A stretch of DNA of 64,000 nucleotides from Mesorhizobium amorphae (GTDB taxonomy: Bacteria; Pseudomonadota; Alphaproteobacteria; Rhizobiales; Rhizobiaceae), in contig QFNI01000001.1 in the NCBI GenBank assembly GCA_003240775.1, positions 124,001-188,000 of the forward strand, given 5' to 3'. Under the pieces are notes generated by a model, which was given only the letters and a program-made list of their open reading frames with translations, did not search any database and was not told the DNA's origin. The number at the start of each line of letters is the position of its first letter. The first letter of the stretch is position 1. Shown here piece after piece: positions 50,337-58,599 of this stretch. The translations under genes and the position numbers were made by a program.

Positions 50337-52157
50337 ATGGCCGCCCCTCCGCTTCTTCTGCTCGACGACATCCGCCTCACCTTCGGCGGCACGCCGCTCC
50401 TCCAGGGCGCCGCCCTTTCCGCATCCGCCGGCGACAAGATCGCGCTGGTCGGCCGCAACGGCTCGGGCAAGTCGACGCTGCTCAAGATCGCGGCGGGCCT
50501 GATCGAGCCGCAGGACGGCACGGTCTTCCGCCAGCCCTCGGCCACGATCCGTTATCTCGCCCAGGCCCCCGACACCGACGGCTACCCCTCGATCCGCGCC
50601 TATGTGGAAGCGGGCCTCGGCCCGGCAGACGATCCCCACCGCGCCACCTATCTGATCGAATCCCTCCTGCTTGACCCCGAAGCTTCACCCGAAAGCCTGT
50701 CCGGCGGCGAGGCGCGGCGCGCGGCCCTTGCCCGCGTCATGGCGCCCGAGCCCGACGTGCTCCTGCTCGACGAGCCCACCAACCATCTCGACCTCGGCGT
50801 GATCGAGTGGCTCGAAGGCGAGCTGGCCCGCACCTCCTCGGCGGTGGTGCTGATCTCCCACGACCGCCGCTTTCTCGAAAACGTCTCCCGCGCCACCGTC
50901 TGGCTCGACCGCGGGCAAACCCGCCGCCTCGACCGGGGCTTCGCCCATTTCGAGGAATGGCGCGACAAGGTGCTCGAAGAAGAAGAGCGCGACCAGCACA
51001 AGCTCGGCCGCCAGATCGGCCGCGAGGAGCACTGGCTGCGCTACGGTGTGACCGCGCGCCGCAAGCGCAACATGCGCCGTCTGGGCGAGCTGCAATCGCT
51101 GCGTGAGCGCTTCCGCTCCCACAAGGGCGCGGAAGGAGCGGCCAAGCTCGTCGCCAGCGACGCGGCCGAATCCGGCAAGCTCGTGGCCGAAGCCAAGAAC
51201 ATCGCCAAATCCTATGACGGCCGCCCGATCGTGCGCGACTTCTCTTCCCGCATCGCGCGGGGCGACCGCATCGGCCTGGTCGGCCCCAACGGCGCGGGCA
51301 AGACCACGCTCCTGAAGATGCTGACGGGCGAGCTCGCGCCCGACACGGGCACGATCCGCCTCGGCGTCAACCTCCAGATAGCCACCCTCGACCAGAAGCG
51401 CGCAGCCCTCGACCCCACGGAAACGCTTGCCCACTTCCTCACCGACGGCCGCGGCGAGACGGTGGTGGTCAACGGCGAGGAACGCCACGTCGTCGCCTAC
51501 ATGAAGGACTTCCTGTTCAAGCCCGAGCAGGCCCGCACCCCCATCAACGAGCTGTCGGGCGGCGAGCGCGCGCGCCTGCTTCTCGCCCGCCTGTTGTCGC
51601 GCCCCGCGAATCTCCTGGTGCTCGACGAGCCCACCAACGACCTCGACATGGAGACGCTCGACCTTCTCCAGGAACTCGTGGCGGGCTTTCCCGGCACGGT
51701 TCTCCTCGTCTCCCACGACCGCGACTTCCTCGACCGCACGGTGACGAGCACGATAGCCCCGCTCGACGGGCTCGACGGCCGCTGGGTGGAATATGCCGGC
51801 GGCTATTCCGACATGCTGGCCCAGCGCAAGGAGCAGGCAGCCCTTGCCCGCCGCGCGGCCCCGCCCACGCCCAAGGCCGCTTCCAAGACGGAGACCCCCA
51901 AGCCGGCCGCCGCTGCCGCAAAGAAGCTCTCCTTCAAGCAGAAGTTTGCGCTGGAATCCCTGCCCAAGCGCATGGAGGAGGCGCAAGGCAAGATCACTGC
52001 TCTTGAAGCCAAGCTCGCGGACCCCAAGCTCTTCGGCCGCGATCCGGCAGGCTTCAACAAGCTCGCAGGCGAGGTGTCCGCCTTGCGCGAAAGCGTTGCT
52101 GCCATGGAAGAAGAGTGGCTCGAACTCGAACTGCTGCGCGAGGAGATCGAAGGATGA
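50337..52157 (+). CDS. ABC-F family ATPase (Uup-like)
   Basis: A 606-residue soluble protein with two ABC domains: Walker A GRNGSGKST near 39 and GPNGAGKTT near 321, signatures LSGGEARRAAL and LSGGERARLLL, and Walker B with DEPTNHLDL and DEPTNDLDM. A charged linker (about 220-280) and a C-terminal coiled coil (about 530-606) complete the plan. ABC-F proteins act on ribosomes or DNA rather than in transport; the coiled-coil end is Uup-like. ATG 50337 has AGGA upstream. The 3' end overlaps the SelT/SelW-like gene. Confidence 0.92.
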   Translation: MAAPPLLLLDDIRLTFGGTPLLQGAALSASAGDKIALVGRNGSGKSTLLKIAAGLIEPQDGTVFRQPSATIRYLAQAPDTDGYPSIRAYVEAGLGPADDPHRATYLIESLLLDPEASPESLSGGEARRAALARVMAPEPDVLLLDEPTNHLDLGVIEWLEGELARTSSAVVLISHDRRFLENVSRATVWLDRGQTRRLDRGFAHFEEWRDKVLEEEERDQHKLGRQIGREEHWLRYGVTARRKRNMRRLGELQSLRERFRSHKGAEGAAKLVASDAAESGKLVAEAKNIAKSYDGRPIVRDFSSRIARGDRIGLVGPNGAGKTTLLKMLTGELAPDTGTIRLGVNLQIATLDQKRAALDPTETLAHFLTDGRGETVVVNGEERHVVAYMKDFLFKPEQARTPINELSGGERARLLLARLLSRPANLLVLDEPTNDLDMETLDLLQELVAGFPGTVLLVSHDRDFLDRTVTSTIAPLDGLDGRWVEYAGGYSDMLAQRKEQAALARRAAPPTPKAASKTETPKPAAAAAKKLSFKQKFALESLPKRMEEAQGKITALEAKLADPKLFGRDPAGFNKLAGEVSALRESVAAMEEEWLELELLREEIEG

Positions 52158-52447
52158 GCGCCCCCCACGACGCCGCACCCCGAGTCGAAATCCAGTTCTG
52201 CACCCAGTGCCGCTGGCTCCTGCGCTCGGCCTGGCTCGCCCAGGAACTCCTGTCCACCTTCGGCACGGACCTGGGCGAAGTCGCGCTGAAGCCCGGAACG
52301 GGCGGCGTCTTCCGCATCACGGTCGACGGCGAAACGGTCTGGGAACGCGTGGCGGATGACGGCTTTCCCGATGCCGCCGAACTCAAGCGCCGCGTGCGCG
52401 ACAGGATCGCGCCCGAGCGCGACCTCGGCCATTCGGAACAGCGCTAG
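52154..52447 (+). CDS. SelT/SelW/SelH family (Rdx) protein
   Basis: A 97-residue thioredoxin-like-fold protein with a CxxC redox pair, Cys16 and Cys19 (FCTQCRWLLRSAWLAQELL), where some homologues have Cys-x-x-Sec. The function is probably thiol redox, with no defined substrate. ATG 52154 overlaps the ABC-F stop (ATGA). Its TAG stop lies inside the second RIME-like element. Confidence 0.88.
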   Translation: MSAPHDAAPRVEIQFCTQCRWLLRSAWLAQELLSTFGTDLGEVALKPGTGGVFRITVDGETVWERVADDGFPDAAELKRRVRDRIAPERDLGHSEQR

Positions 52448-52551
52448 ACCATTTCCGGCGAATACCGATTCACGGGAAATGGTCTAGCTCTCTGTTCTTG
52501 CAGCATTTCCAGACGCAAAACCGCTGCGCACTTTTGCTGGAAATGCTGTAG
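52444..52551. repeat. RIME-like 108-bp intergenic element, copy 2
   Basis: The same length and layout as the element at 47674, mostly identical, with changes near the first loop (GGCGAATACCGATTCACGGG) and several in the second palindrome. Again the opening CTAGACC supplies the TAG stop of the upstream gene. It separates convergent genes. Confidence 0.85.
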
Positions 52552-52564
52552 GCCGCTTTCGCAC

Positions 52565-53038
52565 TCACGCCGCAGGCGGCGGGCCGCACACATCCACCCA
52601 GCGCGCGCCGACGATCTGTGCAAGCCGCTCGGGCGCGATCTCGACCGAGGTGGTGCCGGACCCAGCCGCAGGAAACACCGTCGCGAACGCCTTGAGCGAC
52701 ACGTCGCACAACACCGGCAAGGGTGTTGCCAGGCCGAACGGGCAGACGCCGCCCACGGGATGCCCGGTGAGGGCCAGCACCTCCTCGCCCCCCAGCATCT
52801 TCGCCCGCCCGCCGAGGGCCGCCTTCATCTTGGCGTTGTCGAGCCGCGCGTCGCCGCGCGCCACGACCAGCACCACCCCGTCCGGCGTCCGCAGCGAAAG
52901 CGTCTTGGCGATCCGTGCGGGCACCACTCCCAATGTGGCTGCCGCCTCGGCCACGGTCGCCGTGCTCTGCCCGTGATCGATCACCGCGATATCGGGCGCG
53001 TGCTCCGCCAGAAAGGCCCGCACGGACGCCGCACTCAT
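52565..53038 (-). CDS. YbaK/EbsC-type aminoacyl-tRNA deacylase
   Basis: A 157-residue YbaK-domain protein that hydrolyses mischarged tRNAs in trans (Cys-tRNA(Pro) or Ala-tRNA(Pro) in known members). AKTLSLRTPDGVVLVVARGDARLDNAK near 44-70, with the conserved Lys, and GHPVGGVCPFGL near 92-103 are family signatures. ATG 53038 fits. It has no operon partner: convergent with the SelT/SelW-like gene and 132 bp downstream of the dehydrogenase gene. Confidence 0.9.
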   Translation of the reverse strand: MSAASVRAFLAEHAPDIAVIDHGQSTATVAEAAATLGVVPARIAKTLSLRTPDGVVLVVARGDARLDNAKMKAALGGRAKMLGGEEVLALTGHPVGGVCPFGLATPLPVLCDVSLKAFATVFPAAGSGTTSVEIAPERLAQIVGARWVDVCGPPPAA

Positions 53039-53170
53039 GAGCGCTTACCCGGCTCAACCCGGTTGCAGTTCGGCTTCACCATGCCCGCCATTCCCCGATT
53101 TCGCGCTTCACCGTCGAAGCGGGTGGAAGATGGTCGACGCCCGCGCCGAGGACAAGCGGCCGAGAAACCG

Positions 53171-54109
53171 TCAGGCGGTTGGCGCCTTCACCTCCCAAGG
53201 CGCCACCCAATCTCCGGCCACGCGCAGGTCGATGCCCGCATCGTCCTCGATCACCTTGCAGACGGTCATTTCTCCCGCGCCCATCCCATAGCGGGCGCCC
53301 GCCTCCTTGAAGCGGTCATGGGTGGCGCGCGTCAGTTCGCTGCGCGTGCCCGTCTCACGCATCAGTTCCTCGATCAGGCCGAGATCCTTGAGACACAGGG
53401 CAATCGGAAAGGACGGATCGTAGTGCCCGGCGAAGATCGAGGGCACGTCGTGCTGCAACACGAAGCTGTCGGCCGCGCCGCCCTTCATCACTTCCCACCA
53501 CACGTCGGGTTCGAGGCCTGCGAGCTTGGCCGTCACCATCGCCTCGCCGATCGCGGCCGCGTGGATTTTCCAGAGCTGGTTGTTGACGAGCTTGGCGACA
53601 TAGCCGTTGCCGTAGCGGCCGACCTTGCGCACCTCGCCCATGGCCTCGATCACGGGCCGAACATGCTCGATGTCAGCATCCTCGCCGCCCACGAACATCG
53701 GCATGTCGCCACGGATCGCGGCATCGACGGAGCCGGTCACGGGTGCGTCGATCGCGTGGCCGCCCCTGGCTTGAAACTCGCCCGCCAGCTCGCGCATCAG
53801 GTTGGGCCTGCTCGTGGTGAGGTCGATCCAGTATTTGCCCTGGCAGTCGGTCGACAGAAAGCCGTCCGGGCCCCGCATCACGGCCTCGACCTCCTTGGGA
53901 CCGAACACCATGGTCACCACGACGTCGACCTGATCCAAGACCTCGGCCGGGCTGCTTGCCGTTCCCGCGCCACGTTCCACGAGCGGTGCCGTTGCCTCGG
54001 GGCGGATGTCGTGGACCACCATGTCGAAGCCCGCGCGCCGCACGTTGAGCGCCGCATTCCGGCCCATGGTCCCGAGACCGATGAAGCCGACCCGTTTCAA
54101 ACCCGCCAT
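53171..54109 (-). CDS. NAD(P)-dependent oxidoreductase, 3-hydroxyisobutyrate dehydrogenase family
   Basis: A 312-residue beta-hydroxyacid dehydrogenase. The nucleotide loop is VGFIGLGTMGRNAA (residues 7-20), the substrate-binding DAPVTGSVDAAIRGDMPMFVGG lies near 122-143 and the catalytic Lys is in NGYVAKLVNNQL near 173. Possible substrates include 3-hydroxyisobutyrate, tartronate semialdehyde and glyoxylate; none can be singled out. ATG 54109 matches the family start; 54133 is possible. It is divergent from a LysR gene that probably controls it. Confidence 0.9.
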   Translation of the reverse strand: MAGLKRVGFIGLGTMGRNAALNVRRAGFDMVVHDIRPEATAPLVERGAGTASSPAEVLDQVDVVVTMVFGPKEVEAVMRGPDGFLSTDCQGKYWIDLTTSRPNLMRELAGEFQARGGHAIDAPVTGSVDAAIRGDMPMFVGGEDADIEHVRPVIEAMGEVRKVGRYGNGYVAKLVNNQLWKIHAAAIGEAMVTAKLAGLEPDVWWEVMKGGAADSFVLQHDVPSIFAGHYDPSFPIALCLKDLGLIEELMRETGTRSELTRATHDRFKEAGARYGMGAGEMTVCKVIEDDAGIDLRVAGDWVAPWEVKAPTA

Positions 54110-54189
54110 GTCGTGTTCGTCCCAAAAGCGCATCGAGGACGTCGTTATGCCCAATCGGGATCAGGGCGGAAACGTTGAAAAAAGTCGGG

Positions 54190-54217
54190 CTTCTTCATAA
54201 CCAGGGGTTATGAGAAG
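54190..54217. promoter_or_regulatory. Inverted repeat overlapping the LysR start codon
   Basis: CATAACC-AGG-GGTTATG is a perfect 7-bp inverted repeat (54196-54212) whose arms extend as CTTCTT / AGAAG with a one-base bulge. It covers the ATG of the LysR gene and lies 87 bp from the divergent dehydrogenase start, a layout suited to LysR autoregulation. Confidence 0.6.
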
Positions 54218-55130
54218 ATATCGAACCACGCTGCCACCGCTCGACCTCCTGATCTTCTTCGAGGCCGCGCACCGCATCGGCAGCTTCACCGGCTGCGCCG
54301 CCGAGCTTCATGTCTCGCAGGCGGCCGTCAGCAAGCGCATAGGGCAGCTGGAAGACTGGATGGGCGAGCCGCTCTTCGTGCGGAACGGCAGGCGTCTGGC
54401 GAGCACGGAAAGCGGCGAGCGGCTTTATCAGACGGTCGGCATGGGGCTGGAATTCCTGCGTCTGGGCATTGGCAGTCTTCGCGAACAGGCGATCCGGCCG
54501 TTGTCGATCGGGGCGCACACGGTTGTCGGGATGTTCTGGCTGACCGCACAGCTGCAAGCCTTCGGGCTTTCGGGCGATGCCTGCCACACGCGCCTCGTCA
54601 CCTCCGACAACACGGGCGATCTCGTTGCCGGCGATCATGACCTGCTGGTGATCTACGGCGATGGGAAGTTGCCGGGATATGTGAGCATACGCCTCCTCGA
54701 CGAGGAGATGGTTCCGATGGCTTCAGCCGACGTGGCCGCTCTTCTCGGGTCCGAGCGTATCCGCTCTTTCAGCGCGTTGCGCGACCCCGATGCGCCGCCT
54801 CTCCTGAACTACCACCGCTCGGCGCCCAACTGGGTGGATTGGCGCGTGTGGTTCGATGGGCTGGAACTCGATGGGCCCGATGGCTGGAAGCTCTGCACCA
54901 TGAACACCTATTCGCAGACCATCGGCGAGGCGATCCGCGGCAACGGCATCGCTCTCGGCAGTGTCGCCCTGTTGCGCGGCGAACTCGACGCGGGTCGGCT
55001 CGTCCGCCTGACCGAGGAAGTGCTGCGGACCAAGCGAGGGTATTATCTGTGCCGCAAGGACGATGCTTCGCTTTCCGCCGAAGCACAGCTTCTTTCCGAT
55101 TTTCTCGTCGATGCGGCAAAGCAGGCTTGA
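54210..55130 (+). CDS. LysR family transcriptional regulator
   Basis: A 306-residue LysR-type regulator. The winged HTH spans 10-68 (RIGSFTGCAAELHVSQAAVSKRIGQLE; the first helix begins LDLLIFFEAAHR). The effector domain (about 95-300) resembles the GcvA-like class. ATG 54210 is inside a 28-bp inverted repeat. It is divergent from the beta-hydroxyacid dehydrogenase gene, the likely target. Confidence 0.9.
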   Translation: MRRYRTTLPPLDLLIFFEAAHRIGSFTGCAAELHVSQAAVSKRIGQLEDWMGEPLFVRNGRRLASTESGERLYQTVGMGLEFLRLGIGSLREQAIRPLSIGAHTVVGMFWLTAQLQAFGLSGDACHTRLVTSDNTGDLVAGDHDLLVIYGDGKLPGYVSIRLLDEEMVPMASADVAALLGSERIRSFSALRDPDAPPLLNYHRSAPNWVDWRVWFDGLELDGPDGWKLCTMNTYSQTIGEAIRGNGIALGSVALLRGELDAGRLVRLTEEVLRTKRGYYLCRKDDASLSAEAQLLSDFLVDAAKQA

Positions 55131-55154
55131 GCCCATCCACTCTCAAGCCCCAAC

Positions 55155-55180
55155 AAAAAACCCGCCTCGAAGGGCGGGTT
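55155..55180 (-). terminator. Rho-independent terminator of rpmE
   Basis: On the minus strand CCCGCC / GGCGGG pairs around a six-base loop and is followed by six T residues, 25 bp past the rpmE stop. It may also slow plus-strand transcripts from the LysR gene. Confidence 0.8.
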
Positions 55181-55204
55181 TCGTGTGTTCGATGGAGGGG
55201 CCGA

Positions 55205-55426
55205 TCAGATGCCCAGGCCGGCGAAGCGCTTCTTGAACTTCGACAGGCGGCCGCCGCGGTCGAGCAGGGTCTGCGTGCCGCCGGTCCAGGCCGGGTGCGT
55301 GGTGGGGTCGATGTCGAGGTTCATCGTGTCGCCCTCCTTGCCCCAGGTGGAGCGCGTCTCGTATTCCGTGCCGTCGGTCATGACGACCTTGATCGTGTGG
55401 TAGTCGGGATGGATGTCCGTCTTCAT
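55205..55426 (-). CDS. rpmE: 50S ribosomal protein L31
   Basis: A 73-residue L31 starting MKTDIHPDYHTIKVVMTDGT and ending KFKKRFAGLGI. It lacks the zinc-binding cysteines of the zinc form of L31, as is usual in Alphaproteobacteria. ATG 55426 is the family start. It has its own terminator and is divergent from an ABC exporter gene. Confidence 0.95.
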   Translation of the reverse strand: MKTDIHPDYHTIKVVMTDGTEYETRSTWGKEGDTMNLDIDPTTHPAWTGGTQTLLDRGGRLSKFKKRFAGLGI

Positions 55427-55684
55427 CGCGGCTGGTCCTTTGTGCCCGGTGGAGGGCGGGTTCTTCGTGAAAGGGCGGGGCGCCCGGCGCCGATTTCCCA
55501 ATGCCGGTTTGATCCGGCACCGCAAGCGCCAAAAGGCCGCGGCTTCAAAATCGTCCGGCGGGCCTATACAACAGGGGCGCTGGCTCCACAAGGCCAAGGG
55601 GCGGCGGGCGCCCTTTGATCCATGTCAAGCCGGCCCGCGACCGGAGCCGCTAGGCACCGGACTGCCGAAACGGGAAAGCCTTCC

Positions 55685-57520
55685 ATGACCGTTCACCGGG
55701 CGGACCCCGCCCAAGCCGCAGCTCGCCGTTCCCCCCGCATGGCCCCGCTTCGCCGCCTCCTGCCCTATGTCGCGCGCCACCGTGCGACCGCGGGCGCAGC
55801 CCTCGTCTTCCTGTCGCTCGCCGCCGTCACCACGCTCTCGCTGCCGCCCGCCTTGCGCCGCATGATCGATGAAGGGTTCTCGGCCTCCAACACGCTTCTG
55901 GTGAGCGAGTATTTCGGCGGGCTGATCGGCTTGGCCGCGCTTCTCGCGCTCGCGTCGGCAGGGCGCTACTACTTCGTGGTCAGCCTCGGCGAGCGCGTGG
56001 TGGCCGATCTCCGGCGCGACGTGTTCGACCATGTGGCGCGGTTGTCGCCCGCCTTCTTCGACACCGCCCGCTCGGGCGAGATCGCGAGCCGCCTCGCCGC
56101 CGACACCACGCAGATCAAGTCGGTGGTGGGCGCGACGGCCTCGGTCGCCCTGCGCAACGTGATCCTGTCCACCGGCGCGCTCGCCATGATGGTGGTGACG
56201 AGCCCCAAGCTGTCGGGCCTCGTGATCGCGGCCATCCCGCTCGTGCTTCTGCCGCTGATCGCCTTCGGCCGCACCGTTCGGGCTCGCTCGCGCCTTGCGC
56301 AAGACAGGCTGGCCGACGCCACGGCCTATGCGGGCGAGCAGATCGGCGCCATCCGCACGCTCCAGGCCTTCACCAACGAAGCCCGCGTCAGCCAGCGCTT
56401 CGGCCAGGCGGTGGAGGATGCGTGGGAAGCGGCGAGGCTCTCGATCCGCTCGCGCGCGATCCTCACCTTCTTCGCCATCTTCGCCATCTTCACATCGGTC
56501 GTCGGCGTGCTCTGGATCGGCTCGCGCGACGTGCTTTCGGGCGCGATGACGCCGGGAACGCTCGGCCAGTTCCTGATCTATGCGGTGTTTGCGGCGGGTG
56601 CGGTCGGCGCCTTGTCCGAGGTCGGCAGCGAGCTCCAGCAGGCGTCGGGCGCGGCCGAGCGGCTGGGCGAGCTGCTCGACGAGGAGGCGGCGGTCGCAGC
56701 ACCGGCAAACCCCGTCCCGCTGCCGGGTGCGGCACCCGGCGCGGTGGAGTTCCGCCATGTCGGCTTCTCCTACCCCGCTCGGCCCGACCACGCGACGCTT
56801 TCGGGACTCAACTTCGCCGTCCGACCCGGCGAGACGGTGGCGCTGGTCGGCCCCTCGGGGGCGGGCAAGAGCACGGTCTTCTCGCTTCTCCTGCGCTTCT
56901 ACGACCCCGCGGCGGGTGCCGTGCTCGTGGATGGCGTCGATGTGCGCCAAGCCGATCCGGATGCGCTTCGCGCGCGCCTCGGCCTCGTGCCGCAGGAGGC
57001 GGCGGTGTTTTCGGGCACGGTGCGCGAGAACATCCTTTACGGCCGCCCCGACGCGTCCGACGCGGAGGTCCATGAAGCCGCACGTGCAGCACTCGCGCTC
57101 CCCTTCATCGAGGCGCTGCCGCAGGGCTTCGACACCGAGATCGGTGAGCGCGGCGTGCAGCTGTCGGGCGGCCAGCGCCAGCGGGTGGCGATCGCGCGCG
57201 CCATCCTCAAGAACGCGCCGATCCTGCTGCTCGACGAGGCGACATCCGCGCTCGACGCCGAAAGCGAGGAACTCGTGCAGGCAGCGCTCGAGCGCTTGTC
57301 TGCGGGCCGCACCACGCTCGTGATCGCCCACCGCCTCGCCACCGTGCTGAAGGCCGACCGCATTCTCGTGATGGATGGCGGCCGCGTGGTGGAGGAGGGC
57401 ACCCATGCCGCGCTCGTGCGGGGCGGCGGCCTCTATGCCCGGCTGGCGCGGCTCCAGTTCGACCAAGCTGCACCCGAGACCGAAGAGCCCGCACCCCGGC
57501 CGGTGGCCCGCATCCGCTGA
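55685..57520 (+). CDS. ABC exporter, fused permease and ATPase (MsbA/lipid or drug type)
   Basis: A 611-residue half-transporter that works as a dimer. The six-helix domain (about 25-310) starts LLPYVARHRATAGAALVFLSL, and the ATPase domain (about 365-600) has Walker A GPSGAGKST near 391, signature LSGGQRQRVAIARA near 494 and Walker B ILLLDEATSALDAESEE near 515. GGGAAAG precedes ATG 55685. Exporters of this type next to rpmE are common in Hyphomicrobiales, from memory; the cargo (lipid or drug) is not known. Confidence 0.92.
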   Translation: MTVHRADPAQAAARRSPRMAPLRRLLPYVARHRATAGAALVFLSLAAVTTLSLPPALRRMIDEGFSASNTLLVSEYFGGLIGLAALLALASAGRYYFVVSLGERVVADLRRDVFDHVARLSPAFFDTARSGEIASRLAADTTQIKSVVGATASVALRNVILSTGALAMMVVTSPKLSGLVIAAIPLVLLPLIAFGRTVRARSRLAQDRLADATAYAGEQIGAIRTLQAFTNEARVSQRFGQAVEDAWEAARLSIRSRAILTFFAIFAIFTSVVGVLWIGSRDVLSGAMTPGTLGQFLIYAVFAAGAVGALSEVGSELQQASGAAERLGELLDEEAAVAAPANPVPLPGAAPGAVEFRHVGFSYPARPDHATLSGLNFAVRPGETVALVGPSGAGKSTVFSLLLRFYDPAAGAVLVDGVDVRQADPDALRARLGLVPQEAAVFSGTVRENILYGRPDASDAEVHEAARAALALPFIEALPQGFDTEIGERGVQLSGGQRQRVAIARAILKNAPILLLDEATSALDAESEELVQAALERLSAGRTTLVIAHRLATVLKADRILVMDGGRVVEEGTHAALVRGGGLYARLARLQFDQAAPETEEPAPRPVARIR

Positions 57521-57584
57521 CGCCTTGCCATAAGCGTCTCAGGCCTCCATCTTCCCGCGCGACACAGGATCAGGGAGGATCAGC

Positions 57585-58571
57585 ATGAAACGCAACCTCA
57601 ACCGTCGCGAGACGCTGGCGCTGGGCGGCGCGGTCGGGCTCTCGCTCGGCCTGGGCGCTAAGGCCCATGCGCAAAGCTCGTTTCCCGACCGTCCGGTCAC
57701 GCTCGTCGTGCCGTTCGCGGCAGGCGGCTCGACCGACCTCGTGGCGCGCGTGATCGCCGAGCGCATGGGCGCGGACCTCGGTCAGCAGGTGGTGGTGGAG
57801 AATGTGGGCGGCGCGGGCGGCTCGACGGGCGCCGACCGCGTGGCGCGCGCCGACCCCGACGGCTACACGATCCTGATGGGAACGGTCGCCACCCATGCGC
57901 TGAACCCCTTGATGCTCAAGCAGAAGCCCTACGATCCCGAGACCGACTTCGCGCCGGTCTCGCTGCTGGTGGTGGTGCCCAACGTTCTGGTGGTGAACCC
58001 CCAGCTCGGCGTCAACACCGTGCCCGAACTCATCGCCATGCTGAAGGCGGCACCCGGCGAGTATTCCTATGCGTCCTCGGGCAACGGCACGCCGCTGCAC
58101 CTGTCGGGCGAACTGTTCAAGTCGATGGCGGGCGTCGAGATGGAGCACATCCCCTACAAGGGCTCCGGCCCCGCGCTCCAGGACGTGCTCGGCAACCACG
58201 TGCCCATCATGTTCGACAACCTTCCGTCGTCGTCGGGCTACATCAAGTCGGGCACGCTGAAGGCGCTCGGCGTCACCACCAAGGAGCGCGCCCCCTCCTT
58301 CCCCGACGTGCCCACGATCGGCGAGAGCGTGCCGGGCTACGAGACCTACACCTGGAACGCCTTCTTCGCGCCCAAGGGCACGCCGGCGGACGTGGTCGCG
58401 CGCCTCAACGCTTCCGCCAAGGCAGCACTCGCCGACGCGGCGGTCGCTGCCCGCATGGCCGAATTCAGCGCGACGATCGTGGGCTCCACGCCCGAGGAAC
58501 TCGCAGCCCACGTGAAGGCCGAGCTGGCGAAGTGGACCCCCGTGGTGCAGGAAGCCGGCGTTTCACTCTAG
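57585..58571 (+). CDS. Bug family tripartite tricarboxylate transporter substrate-binding protein
   Basis: A 328-residue periplasmic Bug/TctC protein. The N-terminus NRRETLALGGAVGLSLGLGA is a Tat-like signal ending near AHA-QS. Mature features include FPDRPVTLVVPFAAGGSTD near 33-51, GGAGGSTGADRVARADPDGYT near 75-95 and HIPYKGSGPALQDVLG near 187. Ligands are usually small carboxylates. The membrane partners TctA and TctB are not nearby, as with many orphan Bug proteins. ATG 57585 follows GGGAGGA. Confidence 0.93.
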   Translation: MKRNLNRRETLALGGAVGLSLGLGAKAHAQSSFPDRPVTLVVPFAAGGSTDLVARVIAERMGADLGQQVVVENVGGAGGSTGADRVARADPDGYTILMGTVATHALNPLMLKQKPYDPETDFAPVSLLVVVPNVLVVNPQLGVNTVPELIAMLKAAPGEYSYASSGNGTPLHLSGELFKSMAGVEMEHIPYKGSGPALQDVLGNHVPIMFDNLPSSSGYIKSGTLKALGVTTKERAPSFPDVPTIGESVPGYETYTWNAFFAPKGTPADVVARLNASAKAALADAAVAARMAEFSATIVGSTPEELAAHVKAELAKWTPVVQEAGVSL

Positions 58572-58599
58572 CAACGAAGACGGAGCGAGAGGCCAGGCC

